DNA of 5,190 bases, from assembly GCA_947494865.1 (NCBI GenBank), contig CANMAT010000367.1, positions 1-5,190 on the forward strand. Reading direction: 5' to 3'. The stretch comes from Deltaproteobacteria bacterium. Its GTDB lineage: Bacteria > Myxococcota_A > Polyangia > Polyangiales > Ga0077539. Made by a program: the position numbers and the translations under genes. The notes under the pieces were generated by a model that had not been told where the DNA came from, made no database searches, and saw nothing but the letters and a program-made list of their open reading frames with translations. Of this stretch, positions 1 to 5,076 are shown piece after piece (the stretch's first letter is position 1; each line of letters begins with the position of its first letter).

Positions 1-1556
1 CGTGCGCGCTCTCGTGCGTGAGCGGGCAGACGCGCTGCGGCGACGTGTGCGCCGACCTCCAGTCGAGCGGCGCCCACTGCGGCGCGTGCGGCGCCGCGTG
101 CGCCGGCGCGCAGCGGTGCGTGCGCGGCGCGTGCGAGGGCTCCTCCTGCGCCGCGGGGCAGACCCTCTGCGGCGGCGTGTGCGCCTCGCTGCGGTCGAGC
201 CCCGAACACTGCGGCGCCTGCGGCAACGCGTGCGGCGCGCAGCGCTACTGCGAGGCCGGCGCGTGCGTGCCCAACTGCCGCCGCGGGTACACCGCCTGCG
301 GCGACGTGTGCGCCGACACGCAGACCGACGCCCGCCACTGCGGCCGCTGCGGCGCCGCGTGCCCCGCGGGGCAGTCGTGCCTCGCGGGCGCGTGCGCGCT
401 CCAGTGCCCCTTCGACCGCGCGCCCTGCGGCGGCGCCTGCGTCGACCCCTCCACCGACACGCGCAACTGCGGCGGCTGCGGCCTCGTGTGCCCCGCGGGC
501 GCCCTCTGCGCGGGCGGCGCCTGCGCGCTCGGCTGCGGCCCCTCGCAGACGCTCTGCGCGGGGCGCTGCGTCAACCCCTCCGTCGACCCCGCGCACTGCG
601 GCGCGTGCGGCCTCGCGTGCGCCGCCGAGCACGCCTGCGTGGGCGGGCGGTGCGCGCCCCTCGCCGGCGCCGACGCGTCGGCGTGCCCCGCGCCCGCCGC
701 GCGCTGCGGCGCCGCGTGCGTCGACCTCAGCGCCGACAACCTGCACTGCGGCGGCTGCGGGCGCGCGTGCGGGCCCGCGCGCCTGTGCCGCGACGGCATG
801 TGCGTGGCGCCCTGCGCCGCGGGCTTCGTGCGCTGCGACGGGGTGTGCGTCAACGGGCTCACGAGCGCCACAAACTGCGGCGCGTGCGGGCGCGCCTGCG
901 CCGCGGGCGAGAGCTGCGTCGTGGGGCGCTGCCTCACGGGCCCGGCGCCCACGCGCTTCGCCGCGAACCTCACGCCCGCCGGGGTCGATTTCGTCGACGC
1001 GTGCGCGGCGCCGGGGGCCACGCGCCTCCTCGCGACGAGCGACGAGGGCGAAGAGACGCTGAGCATCCCCTTCGCGTTTCGATACTTCACCGTCGACGTG
1101 GCGCCGGGGTCGCCGGTGGTGGCGTCGGTCAACGGGTGGCTCGGCCTCACGGGGGCGCCCTTCGGCGGGCGCTCGCTCATCGTCCCCTCCACCGCGGCGC
1201 CGGGCCAGGTGGTGGCGGTGCACGCGGGCGATCAGCAGGCGCTGGGGCCCCTGTGCGTGGCCACGCTGGGGGCCGCGCCGACGCGCCGCTGGGTGGTCGA
1301 GTGGTCGGAGAACGCCGAGCGCAACACGGCGGGCGTGGTGCCGGGCTCGTCGCTCACCTACGAGGCCATCTTCTCCGAGGCTTCGAACACCATCGACCTC
1401 GTGTACGAGGCCGTGCTGGGCCCCCTCACCAACCGCTACCACGGGCTCGAGGGGCCCACCGGGCTCACCACGGGGAGCACGCCAGGGTGCACCGCGACGA
1501 GCTACGTGTGCACGGCCACCGCGGGGCAGCGCGTGCGCTTCACGCCCGCGCCGTAG
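1..1556 (+). CDS. Cys-rich Stig1-like repeat protein with beta-rich C-terminal domain (5'-truncated by window edge)
   Basis: The reading frame is open to the left edge (first full codon at 3, reading C-A-L-S-C), so the start and any signal peptide lie outside. GTG at 18 is an internal codon, because the repeat pattern already runs before it. Numbering from that codon, residues 7-305 hold seven repeats of the form CGxxC-x9-C-GxC-GxxC-x5-C-x4-C-x3-C. This resembles the Stig1-like Cys pattern (CVD...D..HCGxCG). Residues 306-512 form a different domain, rich in predicted strands and containing FPFRYF-like, SVNGWLGL, RRWVVEWS and NTIDLVYE segments. That resembles the nidogen-like beta-sandwich seen at the end of many myxobacterial surface proteins. 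The dense cysteines imply disulfides and hence export. The ligand and role are unknown. Stop TAG. Convergent with the next gene, one base apart. The coding call is firm; the domain names come from memory of family patterns. Confidence 0.88.
   Translation, partial: CALSCVSGQTRCGDVCADLQSSGAHCGACGAACAGAQRCVRGACEGSSCAAGQTLCGGVCASLRSSPEHCGACGNACGAQRYCEAGACVPNCRRGYTACGDVCADTQTDARHCGRCGAACPAGQSCLAGACALQCPFDRAPCGGACVDPSTDTRNCGGCGLVCPAGALCAGGACALGCGPSQTLCAGRCVNPSVDPAHCGACGLACAAEHACVGGRCAPLAGADASACPAPAARCGAACVDLSADNLHCGGCGRACGPARLCRDGMCVAPCAAGFVRCDGVCVNGLTSATNCGACGRACAAGESCVVGRCLTGPAPTRFAANLTPAGVDFVDACAAPGATRLLATSDEGEETLSIPFAFRYFTVDVAPGSPVVASVNGWLGLTGAPFGGRSLIVPSTAAPGQVVAVHAGDQQALGPLCVATLGAAPTRRWVVEWSENAERNTAGVVPGSSLTYEAIFSEASNTIDLVYEAVLGPLTNRYHGLEGPTGLTTGSTPGCTATSYVCTATAGQRVRFTPAP
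36..932 (+). repeat. Seven tandem eight-cysteine protein repeats (about 129 bp each)
   Basis: Units begin at the first Cys codon at 36, 168, 297, 426, 555, 705 and 834. Successive periods are 44, 43, 43, 43, 50 and 43 residues. Units 1-6 carry eight cysteines each. Unit 7 has seven, ending at 932 without the final linker Cys. Unit 5 has a 7-residue insertion in its last loop (APLAGADASAC). The most constant core is (H/N)CGxCGxxC. A further unit clearly lay upstream, since CALSC at 3-17 matches the unit end CALQC. The units have diverged at the protein level, so this is an old domain array and not a recent DNA expansion. Confidence 0.9.
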
Positions 1557-1565
1557 GCTACGGCG
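1549..1565. terminator. Palindrome spanning both convergent stop codons; possible bidirectional terminator stem
   Basis: CGCCGTAGGCTACGGCG is perfectly self-complementary around base 1557: eight paired positions per side and one central base. As RNA it could fold on either strand as a 6-bp CGCCGT/ACGGCG stem with a 5-nt loop. The TAG of the + strand gene (1554-1556) and the TAG of the - strand gene (1558-1560) both lie inside it. There is no T-run on either side, so it is not a textbook intrinsic terminator. The palindrome is certain; the terminator role is inference. Confidence 0.4.
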
Positions 1566-2808
1566 AGGCGTCGCTGGGGCGGTAGGTGATCTCGAGGCCG
1601 GCGTTGTCGGCGGGCAGCATCGAGGGAGACACCGTCACGCGGTTGGTGGCCGCGTCGTACGACCACGCCGTCGCGGGGAGGAGCGCGCGGCGGCCCTCGC
1701 CGTTGACGCTCCACACCTGAATGGTCTCCGCCCGCGCCGGGCGCGTAAGCTGCCAGAAGTTCGTGCGGCGCACGATGGCCTCGGCGAACGCGCGAAAGAT
1801 GCTCGACCAGTCCATCGAGCAGATGCGCGCGCGCTCGCCGCCGGTCTGCTCGGTGAGGGTGAGGTACACGCCGCCGCGGCGGGCGAGGGTGGGGCAGTCG
1901 GTGCGACTCTCGTACCCGACGATGCTGTGAAACGTGTACCGCTCGAAGGCCGGCTCGGCGCGAATGAGGCGGTCGAACTGGTCCGCGGGCAGCGCGCTGT
2001 CGTCGTCGGTCACGGCCACGAAGAACTTCAACGATTGAAGGCGCACGAAGTCGCGCCAGCGGGGCAGGGTGTTCAGCACGAGCTGCAGCCCGTCGGTGCT
2101 CTCCACCTGCTGGTCGACGTGGCGAAACCTCGGCCCGTCGCCGCACGTCGCGCCGCCGAGGGGAGGGGGCACGCACACCTGGAAGGTCCCCGTGCCGCGG
2201 CGGGCGATCATCACCACGCGGTAGTCGAGCCCCGAGGCCTGCATGGCGGCCGCGAACAGGTTGAGGTTCATGTTCACATAGCGGGTCTCTTCGCTCATGC
2301 TGCCCGAGTTGTCGACGAACCACACGATGTCGACGGGCGGGCGCACCGCCGTGGCGTTGTTGAAGCCCTCGGTGAGCGCGCACTGGTTCTCGGCCTCTTC
2401 GAGCGGCAGCCACGAGCCCGCGCAGTCGCCCCACGCGCCGAGCTCGCCGGAGCCCTCGCAACGCTGGCGGCCCATGCGACACGGGTCGCGAAAGAGCTCG
2501 CCCGATCGCGGGAAGCACATCTGCTCGCTGCCCGGCAGGCACGCGCAGTTCTCGTTGGCGCGCCCGTCGCCGTCGTCGTCGAAGGGCGTCTCGCAGTCTT
2601 CGCGGAGCTCGACGTCGGCGTCGGTGGCGCCGTCGCGGCGGGCGATCATCACGTCGGGGTGCCGACGCGCGTCGAGGGGCGGCACCGTGGCGGTGTCGGT
2701 GACGACAACGTCGACAGAGGCGTCTTCGAAGGTGGGGGCCTTGTCAGCGCAGGCCGAGAGGGCGCCCAGCATCATCACGGTGAGCGGCGTGCGGTGTCTG
2801 CGCGGCAT
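1558..2808 (-). CDS. VWA-domain lipoprotein with MopE-like acidic motif
   Basis: A 416-residue protein read from ATG at 2808. A basic N-terminus (PRRHR) and hydrophobic stretch lead to lipobox L-S-A-C20 followed by Ala, so it is probably an outer-membrane or surface lipoprotein. Residues 22-68 form an Asp/Thr-rich linker. Residues 71-90 contain D77-D-D-G-D-G82 flanked by cysteines, resembling the MopE-type metal-binding motif. A C..G.Q/R.C..G.WG.C.G segment follows (about 108-131). A von Willebrand A domain spans roughly 158-350, with MIDAS D166-N-S-G-S170, candidate second-loop S237/T238 and third-loop VTDDD (266-270). The C-terminus (about 355-410) looks like a small beta domain (VWSVNG, WSYDAATN, LEITYR). 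VWA domains bind protein ligands through a metal ion; the ligand here is unknown. ATG 2808 is preferred over GTG 2826 because it gives a compact signal peptide and has a TAACGT hexamer 8 nt upstream. There is no Shine-Dalgarno site. Confidence 0.92.
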   Translation of the reverse strand: MPRRHRTPLTVMMLGALSACADKAPTFEDASVDVVVTDTATVPPLDARRHPDVMIARRDGATDADVELREDCETPFDDDGDGRANENCACLPGSEQMCFPRSGELFRDPCRMGRQRCEGSGELGAWGDCAGSWLPLEEAENQCALTEGFNNATAVRPPVDIVWFVDNSGSMSEETRYVNMNLNLFAAAMQASGLDYRVVMIARRGTGTFQVCVPPPLGGATCGDGPRFRHVDQQVESTDGLQLVLNTLPRWRDFVRLQSLKFFVAVTDDDSALPADQFDRLIRAEPAFERYTFHSIVGYESRTDCPTLARRGGVYLTLTEQTGGERARICSMDWSSIFRAFAEAIVRRTNFWQLTRPARAETIQVWSVNGEGRRALLPATAWSYDAATNRVTVSPSMLPADNAGLEITYRPSDASP

Positions 2809-2816
2809 GGTCCGCG

Positions 2817-2822
2817 ACGTTA
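2817..2822 (-). promoter_or_regulatory. TANNNT -10-like hexamer (TAACGT) before the VWA gene
   Basis: On the - strand TAACGT is followed by 8 nt (CGCGGACC) and then ATG at 2808. No Shine-Dalgarno sequence is present. A transcript starting about 7-9 nt after the hexamer would begin at or next to the start codon, so the mRNA may be leaderless. The nearest -35-like sequence is TTCCAG with an 18-nt spacer, a poor match. The same hexamer-to-start geometry occurs at two other genes in the window. Confidence 0.5.
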
Positions 2823-2831
2823 ACACCCTAT

Positions 2832-2848
2832 CGTTTCGAGCTGGAACG
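2832..2848. promoter_or_regulatory. Imperfect inverted repeat in the divergent promoter region
   Basis: CGTTTC-GAGCT-GGAACG pairs at five of six arm positions. It lies upstream of the - strand VWA gene's hexamer, inside the 108-bp region shared with the GNAT gene. It could be an operator acting on either gene, but a dyad of this quality can arise by chance. Confidence 0.2.
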
Positions 2849-2902
2849 CGCCGCGGCGCTCGCCGTAGCTTTCGTCACCATGCGCGCGCCCTTCGAAGCC
2901 CC

Positions 2903-2908
2903 TACGGT
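2903..2908 (+). promoter_or_regulatory. TANNNT -10-like hexamer (TACGGT) before the GNAT gene
   Basis: TACGGT is followed by exactly 8 nt (CTCCCCCC) and GTG at 2917. The pyrimidine tract directly before the start excludes a Shine-Dalgarno site, so initiation on a leaderless mRNA is the simplest reading. I see no good -35 element. Confidence 0.5.
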
Positions 2909-2916
2909 CTCCCCCC

Positions 2917-3495
2917 GTGCGCGCTGACCGCGCGGCGGCCCTGAACGCGGCGCTCGCCACGGCGCGCCTCACGATCGAGCCGATGACCGGCGACCACGCC
3001 GACGGCTTCTTCGCCCCCCTGCAAAACGCGGCGATCTACGCGTACATCTCCTCGACGCCGCCCGAGAGCGCCGCCGCGCTCCGCGCCCGGTGGGAGCGCC
3101 TCGCGACGCGCCTCGCGCCCGACGGGAGCACCGCGTGGCTCAACTGGGCGGTGCGTCGCACCGTCGACGGCGCGCTCGTGGGGCGCATCGACGCCGAGGT
3201 CGACGACCACAACGTCGCGCTCAACGTGGGCTACGTGTTCCTGCCCGCGCACTGGGGCCACGGCTACGCGAGCGAGGCGGTGCGCGCGGTGGTCACCCAC
3301 CTCGTCGCGTGCGGGGTCGTACGGCTCATCGCAACGGTGACGGTGGGCAACGACGCGTCGTGCCGCGTGCTCGAGAAGGCGGGCTTCACCTGCACGCGCA
3401 TCCTCCCGGGCAACGACACGATCCGCGGAATGCTCTGCGACGACATCGAGTACGTGCGCGAGGCGCCGCCCGACGGCAGCAGCACGGGCCCGTGA
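2917..3495 (+). CDS. GNAT family N-acetyltransferase, RimJ/RimL type
   Basis: A 192-residue cytoplasmic enzyme expected to move an acetyl group from acetyl-CoA to an amine, perhaps a protein N-terminus or a small molecule; the substrate cannot be read from sequence. It opens with ARLTIEPMTGDHADGFF (about 16-32), the usual RimJ/RimL beginning. Strand beta4 is VALNVGYVFLP (100-110). The acetyl-CoA pyrophosphate loop is H112-W-G-H-G-Y-A118, equivalent to the common WGKGYA form. Motif B is N145-DAS-CRVLEKAGF157. Length is normal for the family. GTG 2917 is the first usable start after the in-frame TAG at 2866; it begins just before the conserved region and has TACGGT 8 nt upstream. It is divergent from the VWA gene and is not in an operon with the gene downstream (241-base gap). 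Confidence 0.93.
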   Translation: MRADRAAALNAALATARLTIEPMTGDHADGFFAPLQNAAIYAYISSTPPESAAALRARWERLATRLAPDGSTAWLNWAVRRTVDGALVGRIDAEVDDHNVALNVGYVFLPAHWGHGYASEAVRAVVTHLVACGVVRLIATVTVGNDASCRVLEKAGFTCTRILPGNDTIRGMLCDDIEYVREAPPDGSSTGP

Positions 3496-3499
3496 TCGC

Positions 3500-3521
3500 G
3501 CCCCGCGGCGCCACCTGGGGC
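3500..3521 (+). terminator. Weak terminator-like hairpin after the GNAT gene
   Basis: GCCCC at 3500-3504 pairs with GGGGC at 3517-3521 across a 12-nt loop, starting 5 nt after the GNAT stop codon. A short TT follows a few bases later, but there is no real T-tract. Position favours a terminator; structure is weak. Confidence 0.25.
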
Positions 3522-3533
3522 AGCGCTTCCGCA

Positions 3534-3561
3534 TCAACACACCTTCACCAACTCATAAGAT
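3534..3561 (+). promoter_or_regulatory. Candidate sigma70-like promoter for the PilZ gene
   Basis: TCAACA (3534-3539) and TAAGAT (3556-3561) are separated by 16 nt and each match the -35 and -10 consensus at four of six bases. They lie in the most A+T-rich patch of the window. A start near 3568 would give a leader of about 170 nt carrying the 54-bp tandem repeats. The leader and start site are inferred. Confidence 0.35.
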
Positions 3562-3581
3562 TTTCACCTTGCGTGGGTGAA
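3544..3581. promoter_or_regulatory. Three TTCACC half-sites (two direct, one inverted): candidate operator
   Basis: TTCACC occurs at 3544-3549 and 3563-3568, and its reverse complement GGTGAA at 3576-3581. The last two form a 6-bp inverted repeat around TTGCGTG. The first copy sits between the candidate -35 and -10 of the PilZ promoter and the others lie just after the -10, where a repressor would act. No regulator family is recognised from the motif. Confidence 0.35.
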
Positions 3582-3586
3582 TACCC

Positions 3587-3694
3587 GTAGTTAGCCTGCG
3601 CCTCGTTCGGGTTGTGCTTCGTACTGGCGGGTGTTCCCTAGTTGTTACCCTGCGCCTTGTCCCGGTTGCGCTTCGGGGTAGCGGGAGTTCCCCA
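3587..3694 (+). repeat. Two exact-length tandem 54-bp units upstream of the PilZ gene
   Basis: Unit 1 is 3587-3640 and unit 2 is 3641-3694. They align without gaps at 42 of 54 positions. Each contains CCTGCGCC near its left end and a GGG-N4-CCC element near its right end (3629-3638 and 3683-3692). A related GGGTGAATACCC at 3575-3586 starts exactly 54 bp before the first of these, which suggests the remnant of an earlier unit. The region lies between the GNAT stop and the PilZ ribosome binding site and is best read as non-coding. Confidence 0.8.
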
Positions 3695-3724
3695 GCGGGT
3701 GTGCCGCGTCCCGCGAGGCACTGC

Positions 3725-3730
3725 GAGGAG
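3725..3730 (+). promoter_or_regulatory. Ribosome binding site GAGGAG that fixes the PilZ gene start
   Basis: GAGGAG lies 6 nt before ATG at 3737. It is the only strong Shine-Dalgarno site ahead of a gene in this window. It decides the start against the in-frame GTG at 3614, which would add 41 residues encoded by the tandem repeats. Confidence 0.85.
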
Positions 3731-3736
3731 TTCTCG

Positions 3737-4618
3737 ATGAAGTCCGCGTTTCGCGTTGGGCTTGTGGGTGGTTCGCCGACCGTGTTCGGCGTCTGTCGCG
3801 AGGCGATGGCGTCGATCGGCGAGGGGGTTCTGGTGGTCGAGCCGCTCTCGTCGGAAGTGCCGAGCGGCCTCGACATGGTGCTGCTCGTGTTGGAGCCTCC
3901 GCACGTCGAGTCGGTGCGGCGCTTCGGCACGATGCGCGAGACGGCCCCGGACCTCCCGGTGCTCCTCTTGGCGAACGGCCTCGACGTAAACCACGCCGTC
4001 GAGCTGGTGAAATTCGGCGCGGTCGACCTCCTCGAACTGCCCGCAAGCAAGCGCACCCTCGCGCGCAAGATCGAGCGCGTGCTGCGCGGCACGAAGCTCC
4101 TGACGATCGAGAGCCCCGTGCTCTCGCCGCTGATCCCGGCGCCCAGGCCGCTCGACCGCGGCAATCTCCGGGCGTCCTTTCGTGCGCTGGTGCCCGAGCG
4201 CCTCGAGGTGTCGGTGGTGCTGCTCGGGTCCACGGCCGCTACGCGCGGCAAGGTGCTCAACCTCTCCGTGCGCTCCGACGACTCCCCCGGCGGCATGTGC
4301 CTGAACCTCCCCGCGCCGCCCCCGCCGGAGCTCTCCGCGGGCGTCCCGGCGTCGGGCATCGACGTGCAACTCATGATCGAAGCCTTCGGTCGCATCGTGA
4401 TGGCCAGCGGGCGCGTGCTCCGCTGCGAGGTCAACGGCGGTCCTCCCGCCGTCGTGCAGCTCGGCCTCACCTTCGCCGTCAAGAATCGCGACGACGAGGC
4501 GCTGCTCCAGCGCGTGTGGGTCGAGTCTCAGCGGCAAGAGGCCACCGCCCCGGGCGCCCGCGCCCCCACGAACACTACCGCGAAGCCGGTGGCCCACTAC
4601 ACAGTGAAGCGTCGCTGA
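3737..4618 (+). CDS. PilZ-domain protein with degenerate response-regulator receiver domain
   Basis: A 293-residue soluble protein. Residues about 5-117 follow a receiver-domain fold (FRVGLVGG; DMVLLVLEPP 46-55; LPVLLLANG 73-81; GAVDLLELP 94-102). The key residues are missing: no acidic pair after beta1, V51 at the phosphorylated Asp position, A79 at the conserved Thr and L101 at the Lys before Pro. It therefore should not be phosphorylated. A Pro-rich linker (about 118-140) leads to a PilZ domain at about 141-265, with R145-x3-R149 and D181-D-S183-P-G-G186. This is an intact RxxxR plus DxSxxG pair, which in this family binds cyclic di-GMP. The tail (268-293) is low-complexity and basic at its end. 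It is likely a c-di-GMP effector whose partner-binding head has replaced phosphorylation; the target (motility, polysaccharide or transcription) is unknown. Start fixed by GAGGAG. Confidence 0.87.
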   Translation: MKSAFRVGLVGGSPTVFGVCREAMASIGEGVLVVEPLSSEVPSGLDMVLLVLEPPHVESVRRFGTMRETAPDLPVLLLANGLDVNHAVELVKFGAVDLLELPASKRTLARKIERVLRGTKLLTIESPVLSPLIPAPRPLDRGNLRASFRALVPERLEVSVVLLGSTAATRGKVLNLSVRSDDSPGGMCLNLPAPPPPELSAGVPASGIDVQLMIEAFGRIVMASGRVLRCEVNGGPPAVVQLGLTFAVKNRDDEALLQRVWVESQRQEATAPGARAPTNTTAKPVAHYTVKRR

Positions 4619-4830
4619 GGCCTCGCGGTCAACGTGCGCAACGAGCGCGCGCGAGCCCCCAGCCCCGACGCTCGCAGGCCGCGTGTGTGCACCGCCCACC
4701 GGCTGCAGAGCGTCGCCTCGCCGCGCCCGCCGGTGCTGCTCGGTCTCGCCTCGCACTGCGCTCCGCGTGGGGCCGTTCGCGCCGCTCACGCCGTGCGCCG
4801 CAAGGGTGCGTGGTCGCCGGGGGTCTACGT

Positions 4831-4997
4831 GGGCATGGCATCGATGCGCCCGCGTGCCCGGCGCCTTGACGAAATCGATTCGGCCCCGCACCGGCGACGC
4901 CGCGAGAGCGGCGACAGGAAAGCACCCGTCGTGCTGCGAAGAGATGCGAGCGCTGCGAGGCGCGACTTCGAAGCAAGGCTGTCGGCCTTGCGAGAAG
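4831..4997 (+). ncRNA. Cluster of four potential RNA hairpins: speculative structured RNA
   Basis: Stem 1: GGGCATG (4831-4837) with CGTGCCC (4853-4859), including one G-U pair. Stem 2: CGCCGC (4898-4903) with GCGGCG (4908-4913) closing a GAGA loop, which fits the stable GNRA class. Stem 3: AGCAC (4921-4925) with GTGCT (4931-4935). Stem 4: GCAAGGC (4973-4979) with GCCTTGC (4985-4991) around TGTCG, extended by CTTC (4966-4969) with GAAG (4994-4997) across a purine internal loop. No T-run follows, so these are not standard terminators. No known RNA family is recognised. It could be a small RNA, a 3' region of the PilZ transcript, or chance pairing in G+C-rich DNA. The strand is a guess. Confidence 0.2.
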
Positions 4998-5062
4998 CCA
5001 CAACGACGCAGGGCGACGCAGATCTGAAGCAAGACGACGAGGTGCTTTCCCGGGCGCCGCTC

Positions 5063-5068
5063 TAGACT
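5063..5068 (+). promoter_or_regulatory. TANNNT -10-like hexamer (TAGACT) before the right-edge lipoprotein gene
   Basis: TAGACT is followed by exactly 8 nt (CTGCGTCC) and ATG at 5077. There is no Shine-Dalgarno site. The spacing equals that at the VWA and GNAT genes, supporting a leaderless transcript. No clear -35 is visible. Confidence 0.5.
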
Positions 5069-5076
5069 CTGCGTCC

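Larger units (their letters stand above)
4619..5076. other. 458-base gene-free stretch with several strong hairpins
   Basis: No convincing gene is seen. Open frames exist on both strands but translate to Arg/Ala/Pro-rich sequence without domain, signal or family pattern, as high-G+C non-coding DNA does. Just after the PilZ stop, GCGAGC (4651-4656) can pair with GCTCGC (4670-4675) without a T-run. The right half (4831-4997) is rich in inverted repeats, listed separately. Perfect palindromes are GCATCGATGC (4838-4847) and AATCGATT (4873-4880). A good -35-like TTGACG (4866-4871) has no matching -10. Confidence 0.6.

Noticed and set aside
36..932. CRISPR or DNA-level satellite array
   Set aside because: The ~129-bp periodicity is carried by cysteine codons within an open frame; units are diverged and have no repeat-spacer structure.
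36..932. Annotation as an enzyme such as tryptophan synthase alpha chain
   Set aside because: Automated annotation sometimes gives this name to such Cys-repeat proteins, but there is no TIM-barrel or catalytic motif here.
245..1192. Long open frame on the - strand inside the Cys-rich gene
   Set aside because: It is a shadow of the high-G+C repeat coding; its His/Pro/Ala/Gln-rich translation has no domain, while the + strand frame has regular cysteine repeats.
2..1585. 527-codon + strand frame overlapping the Cys-rich gene
   Set aside because: The translation is extremely Arg-rich low complexity, an offset-frame artefact of GCG/CGC codons.
1502..2823. Long open frames on both strands overlapping the VWA gene
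   Set aside because: Only the 1558-2808 minus frame shows a lipobox, MIDAS and beta domain; the others are Arg/Ala/His-rich shadows.
2809..2826. Upstream GTG start at 2826 for the VWA lipoprotein
   Set aside because: It would add six residues before a good signal peptide, has no ribosome binding site, and loses the TANNNT-N8 arrangement seen with ATG 2808. It is not fully excluded.
2880..2927. Short ATG frame of 15 codons overlapping the GNAT start
   Set aside because: It is too short, has no ribosome binding site, and is out of frame with the GNAT gene.
3614..3736. N-terminal extension of the PilZ protein from GTG 3614
   Set aside because: It would translate the 54-bp tandem repeats into sequence without family similarity, and a strong GAGGAG precedes ATG 3737.
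3638..5032. 464-codon - strand frame spanning the PilZ gene and the spacer
   Set aside because: It is antisense to a well-supported gene, with His/Arg/Ala-rich translation and no recognisable motif.
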